64,000 bases of DNA from Pseudarthrobacter siccitolerans (GCF_030823375.1 NZ_JAUSXB010000001.1:806001-870000); one strand, 5' to 3'. Counted from the stretch's first letter, positions 26,780 through 36,195 are shown. Program-made: numbers and translations. Notes: a model not told the origin generated them from the letters alone.

Positions 26780-27832
26780 ATGACCTCGCAGACAACTGTT
26801 GCCATTGCCGTCCCGCTCGAAGCTGAGCTCGTGGAACGCATCCGCGCCGTTGACCCATCCATCACTGTTCTCTACGAGCCGGAGCTCCTGCCCCCGGAGC
26901 GGTTCCCGGCGGACCATGCCGGGGACCCCGGCTTCCAGCGCTCCCCTGACCAGGAGGAACGCTACTGGGCGATGATCAACAGCGCCCAGGTCCTTTACGG
27001 AATTCCGAACGAGAGCCCGGCGGGACTCGCCAGGGTTGCGGCCGGGAATCCGCATCTCCAATGGGTCCATGCCATGGCAGCGGGAGCCGGCGGTGCGGTA
27101 AAAGCCTCCGGGCTGGACCAGGAGACGCTGCAGAAGTTCAAAGTGACAACCTCCGCGGGAGTCCATGCGCTCCCCCTCGCCGAGTTTGCCACCATGGGAA
27201 TCCTGAACGGCTTCAAGCGCACGGCCGAACTGGTGCGGGACCAGGAAGCCAAGGTTTGGCCTGAGCTCCGGACCCCCACGCGGCTGGTGAGCGGTTCCAG
27301 GCTGGTTGTGGCCGGGCTTGGCGAAATCGGCCTTGAGACTGCCCGCCTGGCGCGCGCCCTGGGCATGAAGGTCAGCGGCACCAAGCGGAGCGTGGAGCCG
27401 CTGGACGGAATCGAGGAGGTCTCGGACAATCACGGCCTTCCAGCCCTCCTTGCCGGCGCCGACGCCGTGGTGAATACCCTGCCGGGCACGCCGTACACGG
27501 AAAAGCTCTTCAACCGGGACATCTTCGCTGCCATGAAGCCCGGCACTGTTTTCGTCAACGTCGGCAGGGGAACAGTGGTGGACGAGGAAGCACTGCTTGA
27601 AGCCCTGGACAACGGGCAGGTATCCTACGCCTGCCTGGACGTCTTCGCGGTGGAGCCGCTCCCCCGGAACAGCCCGCTGTGGCATCACCCCAAGGTGCTG
27701 GTTTCACCGCACACATCCGCCCTCAGCGCTGCCGAGAACCGACTGATCGCCGAGCGGTTCTGCGGTAACCTCCGGATCTTCCTGGCCGGCGGGGAGTTGC
27801 CCCACCTCGTGGACACCGTGCACTTCTACTAG
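26780..27832 (+). CDS. D-2-hydroxyacid dehydrogenase
   Basis: A 350-residue NAD-dependent dehydrogenase of the D-isomer-specific family. The Rossmann motif is VAGLGEIGLETARLARALG. The catalytic Arg region is VNVGRGTVVDEEALLEAL, Glu is in LDVFAVEPLP and the catalytic His is in SPHTSAL. The ATG at 26780 is preferred over in-frame ATGs at 26768 and 26771 because those lie inside the TATGAT -10 hexamer, and 26780 lies seven bases after it (leaderless). A role in reducing 2-keto sugar acids such as keto-gluconate or glyoxylate-type products is inferred from the neighbours. Confidence 0.92.
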   Translation: MTSQTTVAIAVPLEAELVERIRAVDPSITVLYEPELLPPERFPADHAGDPGFQRSPDQEERYWAMINSAQVLYGIPNESPAGLARVAAGNPHLQWVHAMAAGAGGAVKASGLDQETLQKFKVTTSAGVHALPLAEFATMGILNGFKRTAELVRDQEAKVWPELRTPTRLVSGSRLVVAGLGEIGLETARLARALGMKVSGTKRSVEPLDGIEEVSDNHGLPALLAGADAVVNTLPGTPYTEKLFNRDIFAAMKPGTVFVNVGRGTVVDEEALLEALDNGQVSYACLDVFAVEPLPRNSPLWHHPKVLVSPHTSALSAAENRLIAERFCGNLRIFLAGGELPHLVDTVHFY

Positions 27833-27862
27833 GCCTGCACTTCCACACGCTCCACTTCCACT

Positions 27863-27906
27863 AAGGCCCCGGCCGGTTCCCCCAACGAGGAACCGGCCGG
27901 GGCCTT
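27863..27906 (+). terminator. Terminator after D-2-hydroxyacid dehydrogenase
   Basis: An 18-bp perfect GC-rich stem (27863-27880 with 27889-27906), 8-nt loop, beginning AA and ending TT, 31 bases after the stop. Confidence 0.85.
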
Positions 27907-27975
27907 CCTCGTCCCACCCCGGCCACGCCACATTGGGTGACCGCGGGGATGCGGACATTCTGCGGACATGCGTAA

Positions 27976-28005
27976 GGGCGGCTTCCCCGTCAGGGGAAGC
28001 CGCCC
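27976..28005 (-). terminator. Terminator after MFS transporter
   Basis: A 13-bp stem (27976-27988 with 27993-28005) around GTCA, followed on the minus strand by TTA. It lies 18 bases beyond the transporter stop. Confidence 0.75.
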
Positions 28006-28022
28006 GTTAGTGCAGAGAAAGC

Positions 28023-29369
28023 CTAGCCGGCGTCTTCCACCAGCACCAGGTCCCTCCCCCTGGTTTCAGGAGTGAAGAAGGTGGTGGCGAAGGAGATCGA
28101 TGCCAGCACCAGTGAGTAGATGGCGGGGACCAGCCAGGAATGGTTGGTGGCAGCCAGTAGTGCGACGCCGATCATCGGGGCGAAGCCGCCGGCCAGGACG
28201 GCTGAAAGTTCGCGGCTCAGTGCCACGCCGGTGAACCGGTGCTGGGATCCGAACAGTTCCGGCAGCAGCGCGCACTGCGGGCCCAGCATGGACTGCACCC
28301 CCAGGGCGATGCCCACCACCATGACCGCCCAGACAAGCGTGACGTTGCCCAGGGTTACCAGGTAGAACGCCGGAAGTGCGATAACTGCCTGGAACAGGGC
28401 ACCGTACCTGTACACGGGGACGCGGCCGAACCGGTCGGAGAGGGCGCCGAAGGTGACCACCATGACTGCTGCGAAGGCGGCAGCGATCAGCAGGCCGGTA
28501 GGGCCGATGAACTTATCGCCGGCGAAGACGCCGGCCGGCATGCTGATGAAGGAAACCAGGAGCGCGGAGTAGATGGAGGAGTTGCCGTTTTCACCCATGC
28601 GCAGGCCGATGCCCACCAGGACATTCTTTTTGGAGTGCTTCCAGATCTGGCCCACCGGGTTCTTCACCACGGCCTTGTGCTTCTCCAGTTCCTGGAAGAC
28701 GGGAGTCTCCTTCAGCCGGAGGCGGATGAAGACGGCAATCACGATCAGGATGAAACTCGCCAGGAACGGTACCCGCCAGAGCCAGCCCTGCAGCACGGTC
28801 TTGTCCGCCAGGGCCATCAGTGCAAAGGTGCCCGCGCCCAGGAGGGTGCCCAACTGGATGCCGACGAACGGCAGGGAGGCGAAGAAACCACGACGCCGGC
28901 GCGGCGCAACTTCAGAAATCAACGTGGTGGCGCCGGCCTGCTCGGCCCCGGCCCCCAGGCCCTGGATAATGCGCAGAGCTACCAGGAGGACTGCACCCAG
29001 CATTCCCGCCTGTTCGAATGTCGGCAGCAGGCCGATGGCGAAACTTGCCATGCCCATCAGGCCGATGGTGAGGATCAGGACCATTTTGCGGCCGAACCGG
29101 TCCCCGATGTAGCCGAAGACGACGCCACCGAAGGGACGGGCGGCAAAGCCGACGCCGTAGGTTGCAAAGGAGGCGATGACAGCCCCGCTTTCCCCCAGCG
29201 GAGCAAAGAACAGCGGCCCGAAGATCAGCGCCGAGGCGAGGCCGTAAATGTAGAAGTCGTAATACTCCAATGCGGAGCCTACGGAGCTGGCAAGAGTTGC
29301 CCTTCGCAGCTGGTCCGAGTCGACGACGGCGCCGTCCTCAGCCTGCGGTGCTTTAGTACGAGTTGTCAC
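28023..29369 (-). CDS. MFS transporter, metabolite:H+ symporter family
   Basis: A 448-residue, 12-helix transporter of the shikimate/alpha-ketoglutarate/proline-betaine symporter (MHS) family. Signatures: SALEYYDFYIYGLASALIF in helix 1, ARPFGGVVFGYIGDRFGRK in loop 2-3, and the second half RFGRVPVYRYG. Such proteins import organic acids. GTG at 29369 is preferred (AGGGAG 5-6 bases upstream); an ATG at 29426 would add 19 poorly conserved residues. It is flanked by the hydroxyacid dehydrogenases and IclR gene, so it is the likely uptake system of this cluster. Confidence 0.9.
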   Translation of the reverse strand: MTTRTKAPQAEDGAVVDSDQLRRATLASSVGSALEYYDFYIYGLASALIFGPLFFAPLGESGAVIASFATYGVGFAARPFGGVVFGYIGDRFGRKMVLILTIGLMGMASFAIGLLPTFEQAGMLGAVLLVALRIIQGLGAGAEQAGATTLISEVAPRRRRGFFASLPFVGIQLGTLLGAGTFALMALADKTVLQGWLWRVPFLASFILIVIAVFIRLRLKETPVFQELEKHKAVVKNPVGQIWKHSKKNVLVGIGLRMGENGNSSIYSALLVSFISMPAGVFAGDKFIGPTGLLIAAAFAAVMVVTFGALSDRFGRVPVYRYGALFQAVIALPAFYLVTLGNVTLVWAVMVVGIALGVQSMLGPQCALLPELFGSQHRFTGVALSRELSAVLAGGFAPMIGVALLAATNHSWLVPAIYSLVLASISFATTFFTPETRGRDLVLVEDAG

Positions 29370-29440
29370 AAGAACTCCCTCATCACTCTCCAGGCCCCCG
29401 TTGGCCTGGTGGGTCAGCGACAGCACATGTTGTGCCGATC

Positions 29441-29474
29441 ACTATATTGAACAGAGTACAGCAAGTTGAACAGT
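29441..29474 (-). promoter_or_regulatory. MFS transporter promoter with two TTGAACAG boxes
   Basis: On the minus strand TTCAAC (complement of 29465-29470) and TATAGT (complement of 29441-29446) are 18 bp apart. TTGAACAG occurs twice on the plus strand (29447-29454, 29466-29473), 19 bp apart, overlapping the -35 and the spacer. Confidence 0.6.
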
Positions 29475-29524
29475 CGGCAAGCGCGCGAAGGTATTATTTT
29501 GTCTTTGGCCAGCGGCCCGGCCTG

Positions 29525-30322
29525 TTAGCCCATGGGGCTGCCGAGCGAACGGGCCAGCTCATGGAGTTCCTTGACCATCTGGGAGCCCTGCTCCTGGGTG
29601 TAGGTGGCCTTCAATGCGGTGACTGAAAGTCCCAGGCTTGGACCATGCGCACCCCGGGTGGGAACCGAGACCGCAAGGCACACTACGCCCGTGGTGGACT
29701 CCTCGTCCTCGAAGGCGTAACCCTGTTCCCGGATGGTGCGCAGCTGTGCCTTGAGCTCCGCGCCGGTCCGGATTGATTTCGGTGTCAGTACGGGCAACTC
29801 AGCATCGTCACTGAACATGTCATCGATGTCGTGGTCATGCAGCCGGGCAATCAGGGCCTTTCCCACCGCGCAGAGGGAAACCGGCATCTTGTCTCCAATA
29901 TTGGACGTCAGCCGGACGGCAGGATGCCCTTCGTAGCGGGCCAGATAGATGACGTTGGTTCCATCAAGCATGGCGATACGCACCGTTTCGCCCGAAAGGG
30001 TGGGTGCCTGCTCGCAGTACCGGTAGAACTCCTGCACCTCGTCCAGCCGGCTCAGGTAGGCCGCCCCGAGTTCCACGAGCTTGCGGCCCAGGGTGAACTC
30101 CGCCCCCTGCCGGCTGATGAGGCGGGCTTCTTCCAGCGCCAGGAGCAGGTTGGAGGTGGAGGACTTGGGGATTCCCAGCTCGCGGGCAAGGTCACTAAGC
30201 GTCAGTCTTCCGGTTGCCGATGCAGCGAGGGCGTCCAGTACTGCGGCGGCACGGGTGACGGCGGGGGCCGGCGAGGCGCTTCCCAGCCCGTCAGAGGATC
30301 GGGAGTTGCGGGAATCGGCCAT
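29525..30322 (-). CDS. IclR family transcriptional regulator
   Basis: A 265-residue regulator. The winged HTH is LTLSDLARELGIPKSSTSNL and the IclR effector domain follows with GHPAVRLTSNIGDKMPV, CAVGKALIA and LSVTALKATYTQ. The ATG at 30322 has GGAG four bases upstream and starts MADSRNSRSSDG; the frame is open for 21 more codons through the promoter. It is transcribed in the same direction as the MFS gene, with operator-like boxes before both. It probably controls the transporter, the D-2-hydroxyacid dehydrogenase and the idn operon. Confidence 0.94.
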   Translation of the reverse strand: MADSRNSRSSDGLGSASPAPAVTRAAAVLDALAASATGRLTLSDLARELGIPKSSTSNLLLALEEARLISRQGAEFTLGRKLVELGAAYLSRLDEVQEFYRYCEQAPTLSGETVRIAMLDGTNVIYLARYEGHPAVRLTSNIGDKMPVSLCAVGKALIARLHDHDIDDMFSDDAELPVLTPKSIRTGAELKAQLRTIREQGYAFEDEESTTGVVCLAVSVPTRGAHGPSLGLSVTALKATYTQEQGSQMVKELHELARSLGSPMG

Positions 30323-30331
30323 GATTCTCCT

Positions 30332-30374
30332 TATATAGTGCCTGCGCTGGTCGTGCTGTTCATTCGGCTGAACA
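30332..30374 (-). promoter_or_regulatory. IclR gene promoter with TGTTCA-N6-TGAACA palindrome
   Basis: TGTTCA (30357-30362) and TGAACA (30369-30374) form an 18-bp inverted repeat upstream of a TATATA -10 (30332-30337). The repeat covers the -35 position, suggesting autoregulation. Confidence 0.65.
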
Positions 30375-30498
30375 CTAACCATCATAATGGCTCAGCCGTG
30401 CGGGCCAGCCAGTAATCCGCCGGCTTCACGGCACGGCCTCCGACACATTTTCCGCAGAGCTTCATGTTTCCGGCAGTTCACGGTATATTCATCTCAGG

Positions 30499-30541
30499 CC
30501 CTCCACCGCGGCATCCCCCAATAGTCGCGGTGGAGGGTTTT
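30499..30541 (+). terminator. Hairpin with T-tract
   Basis: A 12-bp stem (30499-30510 with 30526-30537) with 15-nt loop followed by TTTT on the plus strand. No plus-strand gene precedes it; it could also end the minus-strand gene at 30592. A TATATT hexamer lies at 30484-30489. Confidence 0.6.
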
Positions 30542-30591
30542 CCAATGCCCGGACCACGCCACGGCTGGCCCGCCAACCCGCCCGGAAGCCC

Positions 30592-30882
30592 TCACGCGGC
30601 GTCTGCCACCGCTTCCCGGAGCCGCCATCCACCGCCGAGTCCGTCCCGTTCCAGCAGCATGGTGGTCAAAGCAGAGCTCCTGTTGCCACCCAACCTCACC
30701 TGGACCTGCAGGACCTCCACATCCACGCGGCCAAGGCCTTTGGGCATCCTCCGGTTAACCTCCCACCAGTTGAGCCGCTCAAACCAGCGCACCGGTTCGG
30801 CACCCACGGCCCATTCCCGGCCCTTGCTGATCACCGTCGTCGGCGTTCCGTTGATTCCCGTCCGCACCATCACATGTTCCAT
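30592..30882 (-). CDS. Small conserved-looking hypothetical protein
   Basis: A 96-residue basic protein rich in Arg and Trp (RWFERLNWWEVNRRMPKGLG; LLERDGLGGGWRLREAVADA). Composition and codon use are those of a real gene. The WF...NWW and terminal WRL segments recall small actinobacterial proteins found beside DNA polymerase IV-like genes, but I cannot name the family with confidence. It stands alone between the IclR region and tRNA-Val. The start could be MEHVM at 30882 or the GTG/ATG five codons in. Confidence 0.6.
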   Translation of the reverse strand: MEHVMVRTGINGTPTTVISKGREWAVGAEPVRWFERLNWWEVNRRMPKGLGRVDVEVLQVQVRLGGNRSSALTTMLLERDGLGGGWRLREAVADAA

Positions 30883-30933
30883 GCCTGAAAGCTAAGGCCG
30901 GGCACCGACATTTCCGCCGGTGGGCAGGAAATG

Positions 30934-30979
30934 AAAAAAACCCTGTTGTTTCCGCCGTGGGGCGCAAACAACAGGGTTT
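30934..30979 (-). terminator. Terminator of tRNA-Val
   Basis: A 14-bp stem (30938-30951 with 30966-30979) followed on the minus strand by seven T residues (complement of 30934-30940). Confidence 0.92.
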
Positions 30980-30984
30980 CCTGG

Positions 30985-31057
30985 TGGGTCCTACCGGGAT
31001 CGAACCGATGACATCCACGGTGTAAACGTGGCGCTCTACCAGCTGAGCTAAAGACCC
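30985..31057 (-). tRNA. tRNA-Val (TAC anticodon)
   Basis: On the minus strand: acceptor GGGTCTT with the 3' GGACCCA, D-arm TAGCTCAGCTGGTAGA, anticodon stem CCACG/CGTGG with TAC (complement of 31022-31024), and T-arm CGGTTCGATCCCG. No CCA is encoded. It is monocistronic with its own terminator. Confidence 0.96.
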
Positions 31058-31164
31058 AAAGAGGCTGAATCCGGCGCTTCAGCGCCGCAACCAACGAACA
31101 TAGACTCTACCCGACCCATGGCTCCAAACGCGAATCGGCGCGCCCGCACGCTTCCGGGCCGCTC

Positions 31165-32085
31165 CTAGATGGGCGGAAGTTCAGCGGCAAGCCAGGCCAG
31201 GGATTCACTGACGCCGGCCTCCAGCTTGATGCTGGCCTTGTCATCCCCGCGTGTGGGCCCGCGGTTGATAATGATGACCGGCTTGCCGTCCTTGGCGGCA
31301 TGCCGGACGAAGCGCAGCCCGCTCATCACCGTCAGCGACGATCCGGCGGCTACCAGGGCATGCGCCTCGTCAACCATCCGGTACGACCGTTCAACCCGGT
31401 CCTTGGGCACGTTCTCGCCAAAGTACACAAAATCCGGCTTGAGGGTTCCGCCGCAGGCAGGGCAGATGGCAACAACAAAACTGCTGATCAGCGACTGGTC
31501 CTCAACGGTGGCATCTGCGTCCGGCGCCATTTCCACGAGGCCTGACTCCGCTGCCCGGGACAGGAACTCCGGGTTCAACTCCTCGAGCACGCCTGCCAGG
31601 AGGCGCCTGGAATACGTCCGGTGGCACCCCAGGCACACCACCTGGTCATACCTGCCATGGAGGTCCACCACGTTGACACTGCCTGCGTCTTCGTGCAGCC
31701 GGTCAACGTTCTGGGTAATCAGCCCGGTGAGGTAGCCGCGCCGCTCCAGCTCGGCAGCGGCATAATGGCCCTGGTTCGGGTCTGCGTGCCGCAGGTGGGA
31801 CCAGCCAATATGGTTCCGGGCCCAATAGCGTTGACGGTTGGCGGCGTCCTTGACGAACTCCTGGTAGGTCATAGGCGAACGCGGCGGCGAACCTGGCCCA
31901 CGGTAATCCGGTATTCCGGAGTCGGTACTCAGTCCCGCACCGGTGAGCAGGGCAAACCGGCTGCCGGCCAGGACATCGCGGATCCGGAGCAGGGTCCGGC
32001 GCTCCTCATCGGAGGGATTGGCTGCAGCCACCGGCGGCATGCTCGCGAAGCCTGTCAGGCCGACCCCCGCGCGCCGCTGTTCCAT
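31165..32085 (-). CDS. Sir2-family NAD-dependent protein deacylase (sirtuin)
   Basis: A 306-residue sirtuin. The NAD loop GAGLSTDSGIPDYRGPGS, TQNVDRLH with the catalytic-histidine region DLHGRYDQ, and two zinc Cys pairs (CLGC and CPACGG) are complete, followed by PDFVYFGENV and the SSLTVMSGL segment. The long insert between the Cys pairs (about 60 residues) is typical of the class II/IV-like bacterial group. The N-terminal 20 residues are extra; an internal ATG (MPPVAAANPSD) is an alternative start. Located just upstream (minus strand order) of the tRNA-Val gene. Confidence 0.93.
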   Translation of the reverse strand: MEQRRAGVGLTGFASMPPVAAANPSDEERRTLLRIRDVLAGSRFALLTGAGLSTDSGIPDYRGPGSPPRSPMTYQEFVKDAANRQRYWARNHIGWSHLRHADPNQGHYAAAELERRGYLTGLITQNVDRLHEDAGSVNVVDLHGRYDQVVCLGCHRTYSRRLLAGVLEELNPEFLSRAAESGLVEMAPDADATVEDQSLISSFVVAICPACGGTLKPDFVYFGENVPKDRVERSYRMVDEAHALVAAGSSLTVMSGLRFVRHAAKDGKPVIIINRGPTRGDDKASIKLEAGVSESLAWLAAELPPI

Positions 32086-32091
32086 GCCGGG

Positions 32092-32586
32092 TCAGGCCTG
32101 TCCCAGGCCGGCCAATGCGTCGCGGTATTCCTGAAGGTCACGGGCCTGGCCACGGGGATTCACCACGGAGTAGCGGACATGACCGGCGGCGTCGATGATG
32201 AACGTACCGCGCTTGGCCATGCCGCTGCCCGGGTCAAAGACGCCATAGGCATTGGCGACGTCACCGTGGGGCCAGAAATCTGCCAGCAAATCGAAGGTGT
32301 ACCCCTCCTGCGCGGCATAAGCGCGCAGACTGAACTTGCTGTCCACGGACACGGCCAGAACCGTGGCATTTGCGTCCTCGAACAGCGCCAGGTTGTCCCG
32401 AATCTCGCACAGTTCCCCCGTGCAAATGCCTGAGAAGGCGAACGGGTAGAACACCAGGACTACGTTCTGGCCGCGGAAGGATGACAGCCGCACAGGTTCG
32501 CCGAACTGGTTGGCCAGCTCGAAGTCAGGTGCCGGCCCGCCCAGCGCAGGCACAGCTGCAGGGGCAGCGCCAAGCGCTGCCGTCAC
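32092..32586 (-). CDS. Peroxiredoxin, AhpE-like
   Basis: A 164-residue thiol peroxidase. The peroxidatic Cys is in FAFSGICTGELCEI, a PxxxTxxC-like variant with Gly-Ile before the Cys (the family in M. tuberculosis is AhpE), and a second Cys four residues later. Conserved Trp/Arg positions appear in ADFWPHGDVANAYGVF. It starts at GTG 32586, overlapping the DUF3052 stop by four bases, so the two are co-translated. Confidence 0.92.
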   Translation of the reverse strand: MTAALGAAPAAVPALGGPAPDFELANQFGEPVRLSSFRGQNVVLVFYPFAFSGICTGELCEIRDNLALFEDANATVLAVSVDSKFSLRAYAAQEGYTFDLLADFWPHGDVANAYGVFDPGSGMAKRGTFIIDAAGHVRYSVVNPRGQARDLQEYRDALAGLGQA

Positions 32587-33002
32587 TTGTTTTTCCTCAT
32601 CACCAGGCGGGCTGCACTCCAGTCCTTGGAGACGCCAGCCGAGGTTGTCACGTGCAGGCCGGCTGTTGGGGCGGCCTCCTGGATGTCAGCCGGTGAAACG
32701 TAGCCGTCCCTGCCGGACTTCGGAGTCAGGACCCAGACAACGCCGTTTTCGCTGAGTGTGGTCAACGAATCCATCAGACTGTCCACGAGGTCCCCGTCGC
32801 CGTCGCGCCACCAGAAGATGACGGCATCCGCTACGTCGTGGTCGTCCTCATCCAGCAGCTCGGAACCGGTGAGATCCTCAATATCGTCACGCAAGTCGAA
32901 ATCGACGTCGTCGTCGTAACCGAACTCCTGAATCAGATCCCCGTTCTTGAAACCCAATTTTTCCGCCACATTTACCGAAGTGGCGGCGTCGGCCTCGCTC
33001 AC
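32583..33002 (-). CDS. DUF3052 family protein
   Basis: A 139-residue acidic protein of the DUF3052 family, strictly actinobacterial. Segments: VAEKLGFKNGDLIQEFGYDDD, DAVIFWWRDGDGDLVDSL, VWVLTPKSGRDGYV and TTSAGVSKDWSAARLVM. Function is unknown. The start GTG at 33002 has GGAGG five bases upstream; the frame runs further but is not family-like. It is divergent from aceE and co-translated with AhpE, a gene order also found in Streptomyces. Confidence 0.9.
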   Translation of the reverse strand: MSEADAATSVNVAEKLGFKNGDLIQEFGYDDDVDFDLRDDIEDLTGSELLDEDDHDVADAVIFWWRDGDGDLVDSLMDSLTTLSENGVVWVLTPKSGRDGYVSPADIQEAAPTAGLHVTTSAGVSKDWSAARLVMRKNK

Positions 33003-33429
33003 GTGTTCCTCCAATGCCTCATATATGCAGTGCGCATAGTGATTTCCATTACTCCCAAGCCAACACCCTTTGTGCCTGCGCTTCAAGCTGCCGCCCCCGG
33101 GTACAGGCATATTCTGCGTCACACCCGGACGGTCAAGCCCGCCTCGCAGCGGCTTTTCGTCACACAACCAGTATGACGGCGAAATACAACAGGGCCGCCC
33201 AAGCCGCGGCTACGCATCGCGCTGAGGTGAGAGTTAGAGTGGCAGGTGACAACTATGCCTGCGGGGCAACAACCCTGTAACTCCAATGCAGACGTAGGAA
33301 GCTAGGACCCTGCCCGGCACACATGACCGGGCTGTTGTAACCGATACGTCGCACACGGCGTATATACGCCGGGCGGTCACCCTGCCCGGCCTGAGTGCGC
33401 CATCAAATGCGCGCAAAGAGAGGTTGGAC
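33003..33429. other. Intergenic region, divergent DUF3052/aceE promoters and structured aceE leader
   Basis: No gene in 427 bp. Near 33350 it holds a 16-nt perfect palindrome CGGCGTATATACGCCG (33356-33371). GCCCGG...CCGGGC pairs flank it (33312-33317/33327-33332), with another GCCGGGC...GCCCGGC arrangement at 33368-33396. The first 170 bases, toward DUF3052, are less GC-rich and presumably carry its promoter. Confidence 0.6.
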
Positions 33430-36171
33430 GTGGCTGCAGGAGAAGATACCTCCCATATCCTCAGCGGGTTGACTAACCAGCTGCCTGATCGTGATCCGGA
33501 AGAGACCGCCGAGTGGGTTGAGTCCCTGGATTCGTTGATCAGGGAACAGGGTACCGAGCGTGCCCAATACATCATGCGGAGCCTGCTGCAGCGCGCGGGT
33601 GCGCAGAGCGTGGGCGTGCCGATGGTGACCACCACCGATTACGTGAACACCATCCCGGTGGACCAGGAAGCAGAGTTCCCGGGCAACGAGGAATACGAGC
33701 GCCGGTACCGGGCGTACATGCGGTGGAACGCCGCGGTGATGGTCCACCGGTCCCAGCGGCCCAACATCGGCGTGGGCGGGCACATCTCCACCTACGCCGG
33801 GGCTGCGACCCTGTACGAGGTGGGCTTCAACCACTTCTTCCGCGGCAAGGACCACCCCGGCGGCGGGGACCAGGTCTTCTTCCAGGGCCACGCCTCCCCC
33901 GGCATGTACGCCCGGGCGTTCATGGAAGGCCGCCTCAGTGAGGAGGACCTGGACGGGTTCCGGCAGGAAAAATCCCGCGAAGGCCACGCCCTGTCCTCCT
34001 ACCCGCACCCGCGCCTGATGCCGCACTTCTGGGAATTCCCCACCGTGTCCATGGGCATCGGGCCGATGAACGCGATCTACCAGGCCCAGTCCAACCGGTA
34101 CCTGCACAACCGGGGCCTGAAAGACACCTCCGACCAGCAGGTCTGGGCGTTCCTGGGCGACGGGGAAATGGACGAGCCCGAATCCCGCGGCCTGCTCCAG
34201 CTCGCCGCGAACGAGAACCTGGACAACCTGAACTTCGTGATCAACTGCAACCTCCAGCGCCTGGACGGGCCTGTGCGCGGCAACGGCAAGATCATGCAGG
34301 AACTCGAAGCGTTCTTCCGCGGCGCCGGCTGGAACGTGATCAAGGTCGTCTGGGGCCGGGAATGGGATGACCTGCTCACCCGCGACACCGACGGGTCGCT
34401 GGTGAAAATCATGAACGAAACCCCCGACGGGGACTACCAGACCTACAAGGCCGAATCCGGCGGGTTCGTCCGCGAACACTTCTTCGGCAAGGATCCCGCC
34501 ACCAAAGACCTCGTCGCGGACCTCACCGATGACCAGATCTGGAACCTCAAACGCGGCGGCCACGACTACCGCAAGGTCTACGCCGCGTACAAGGCCGCCA
34601 CCGAGTTCAAGGGCAAACCCACCGTCATCCTCGCCAAAACCGTCAAGGGCTACGGACTGGGACCCCACTTCGAGGGCCGCAACGCGACCCACCAAATGAA
34701 AAAACTCACCCTCGACGACCTCAAGAAGTTCCGCGACCACCTGCGGATCCCCGTCACGGATGAGCAGCTCGAAAAAGACCCGTACCAGCCGCCGTACTAC
34801 CACCCCGGTACGGACGCCCCGGAAATCCAGTACATGATGGAGCGCCGTGCGGCCCTGGGCGGGTCGGTACCGGAACGCCGGTCCAAGCACGCGGAGATCA
34901 CCCTGCCGGACGCGAAGTCCTACGAGGTGGCCAAGCGCGGTTCGGGCAAGCAGCAGGCCGCCACCACCATGGCCTTCGTCAGGCTCCTGAAGGACCTGAT
35001 GCGGGACAAGGAGTTCGGCAAGCACATCGCCCCGATCATCCCTGATGAGGCCCGGACCTTCGGCATGGATGCGTTCTTCCCCACCGCGAAGATCTACAAC
35101 CCCAAGGGACAGAACTACCTGTCCGTGGACCGTGACCTCGTCCTGGCCTACAAGGAATCCGCGCAGGGCCAACTCATCCACCCCGGCATCAACGAAGCCG
35201 GCGCCGTGGCAGCCTTCACCGCCGCCGGCACCGCGTACGCCACCCACGGCGTGCCCCTGGTCCCCGTCTACGTGTTCTACTCCATGTTCGGCTTCCAGCG
35301 CACCGGCGACGCCTTCTGGGCAGCAGCAGACCAGATGACCCGCGGCTTCATCATCGGCGCCACCGCAGGACGGACCACCCTCACCGGCGAAGGCCTCCAA
35401 CACGCCGACGGCCACTCCCCGCTCCTGGCCTCCACCAACCCGGCAGTAGTCACCTACGACCCCGCCTTCGGCTACGAAATGGGCCACATCGTCCGGAGCG
35501 GCCTGGAACGCATGTACGGGCCGGAATCGGAAGACCGGAACCTCATGTACTACCTCACCGTGTACAACGAGCCGATCACCCAGCCCGCCGAACCCGAGGG
35601 GCTGGACGTCGAAGGCGTCATCAAGGGCATCTACCTGCTCGCCCCGGCAAAGATCGACGGTCCCCGGACCCAGATCCTGGCCTCCGGCGTTTCGGTGCCC
35701 TGGGCACTGGAAGCGCAGCAGCTCCTGGCTGATGACTGGGGTGTTTCCGCCGACGTCTGGTCCGTGACGTCCTGGAACGAGCTGCGCCGCGACGGCATGG
35801 CCGCCGAAGAGGAAGCCTTCCTCAACCCCGGCCAGCCGGCCCGCGTCCCGTTCGTCACCAAGCAGCTCGAAGGCGCCACCGGCCCCGTCGTCGCCGTCTC
35901 GGACTACATGAAGGCAGTCCCCGACCAGATCCGCCAGTTCGTCCCCAACGAATTCGCCACCCTGGGCGCCGACGGCTTCGGCTTCTCCGACACCCGCGCC
36001 GCAGCCCGCCGCTTCTTCAAAAACGACATCCACTCCATCGTGGTGCGTTCGCTGGAGATGCTGGCCCGCCGCGGCGAGGTTGACGCCCAGTCCCCGGTCA
36101 AGGCCATCGACAAGTACCGGCTGCACAACGTCAATGCCGGCTCCACCGGCAACGCGGGCGGCGAGGCCTAG
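33430..36171 (+). CDS. aceE: Pyruvate dehydrogenase E1 component, homodimeric type
   Basis: A 913-residue thiamine-diphosphate-dependent E1 that decarboxylates pyruvate for acetyl-CoA. The ThDP motif starts [10 protein letters not shown], the N-terminal active-site region includes [16 protein letters not shown], and the C-terminal half has [20 protein letters not shown]. It starts with GTG at 33430 (GAGAGG upstream); a TTG two codons earlier is less likely. The E2 and E3 genes are not in this window, which is normal for actinobacteria. Protein and context match Streptomyces/Corynebacterium AceE. Confidence 0.97.
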   Translation: MAAGEDTSHILSGLTNQLPDRDPEETAEWVESLDSLIREQGTERAQYIMRSLLQRAGAQSVGVPMVTTTDYVNTIPVDQEAEFPGNEEYERRYRAYMRWNAAVMVHRSQRPNIGVGGHISTYAGAATLYEVGFNHFFRGKDHPGGGDQVFFQGHASPGMYARAFMEGRLSEEDLDGFRQEKSREGHALSSYPHPRLMPHFWEFPTVSMGIGPMNAIYQAQSNRYLHNRGLKDTSDQQVWAFLGDGEMDEPESRGLLQLAANENLDNLNFVINCNLQRLDGPVRGNGKIMQELEAFFRGAGWNVIKVVWGREWDDLLTRDTDGSLVKIMNETPDGDYQTYKAESGGFVREHFFGKDPATKDLVADLTDDQIWNLKRGGHDYRKVYAAYKAATEFKGKPTVILAKTVKGYGLGPHFEGRNATHQMKKLTLDDLKKFRDHLRIPVTDEQLEKDPYQPPYYHPGTDAPEIQYMMERRAALGGSVPERRSKHAEITLPDAKSYEVAKRGSGKQQAATTMAFVRLLKDLMRDKEFGKHIAPIIPDEARTFGMDAFFPTAKIYNPKGQNYLSVDRDLVLAYKESAQGQLIHPGINEAGAVAAFTAAGTAYATHGVPLVPVYVFYSMFGFQRTGDAFWAAADQMTRGFIIGATAGRTTLTGEGLQHADGHSPLLASTNPAVVTYDPAFGYEMGHIVRSGLERMYGPESEDRNLMYYLTVYNEPITQPAEPEGLDVEGVIKGIYLLAPAKIDGPRTQILASGVSVPWALEAQQLLADDWGVSADVWSVTSWNELRRDGMAAEEEAFLNPGQPARVPFVTKQLEGATGPVVAVSDYMKAVPDQIRQFVPNEFATLGADGFGFSDTRAAARRFFKNDIHSIVVRSLEMLARRGEVDAQSPVKAIDKYRLHNVNAGSTGNAGGEA

Positions 36172-36195
36172 CCTCTGCCGGAAACCCGGTAACCG

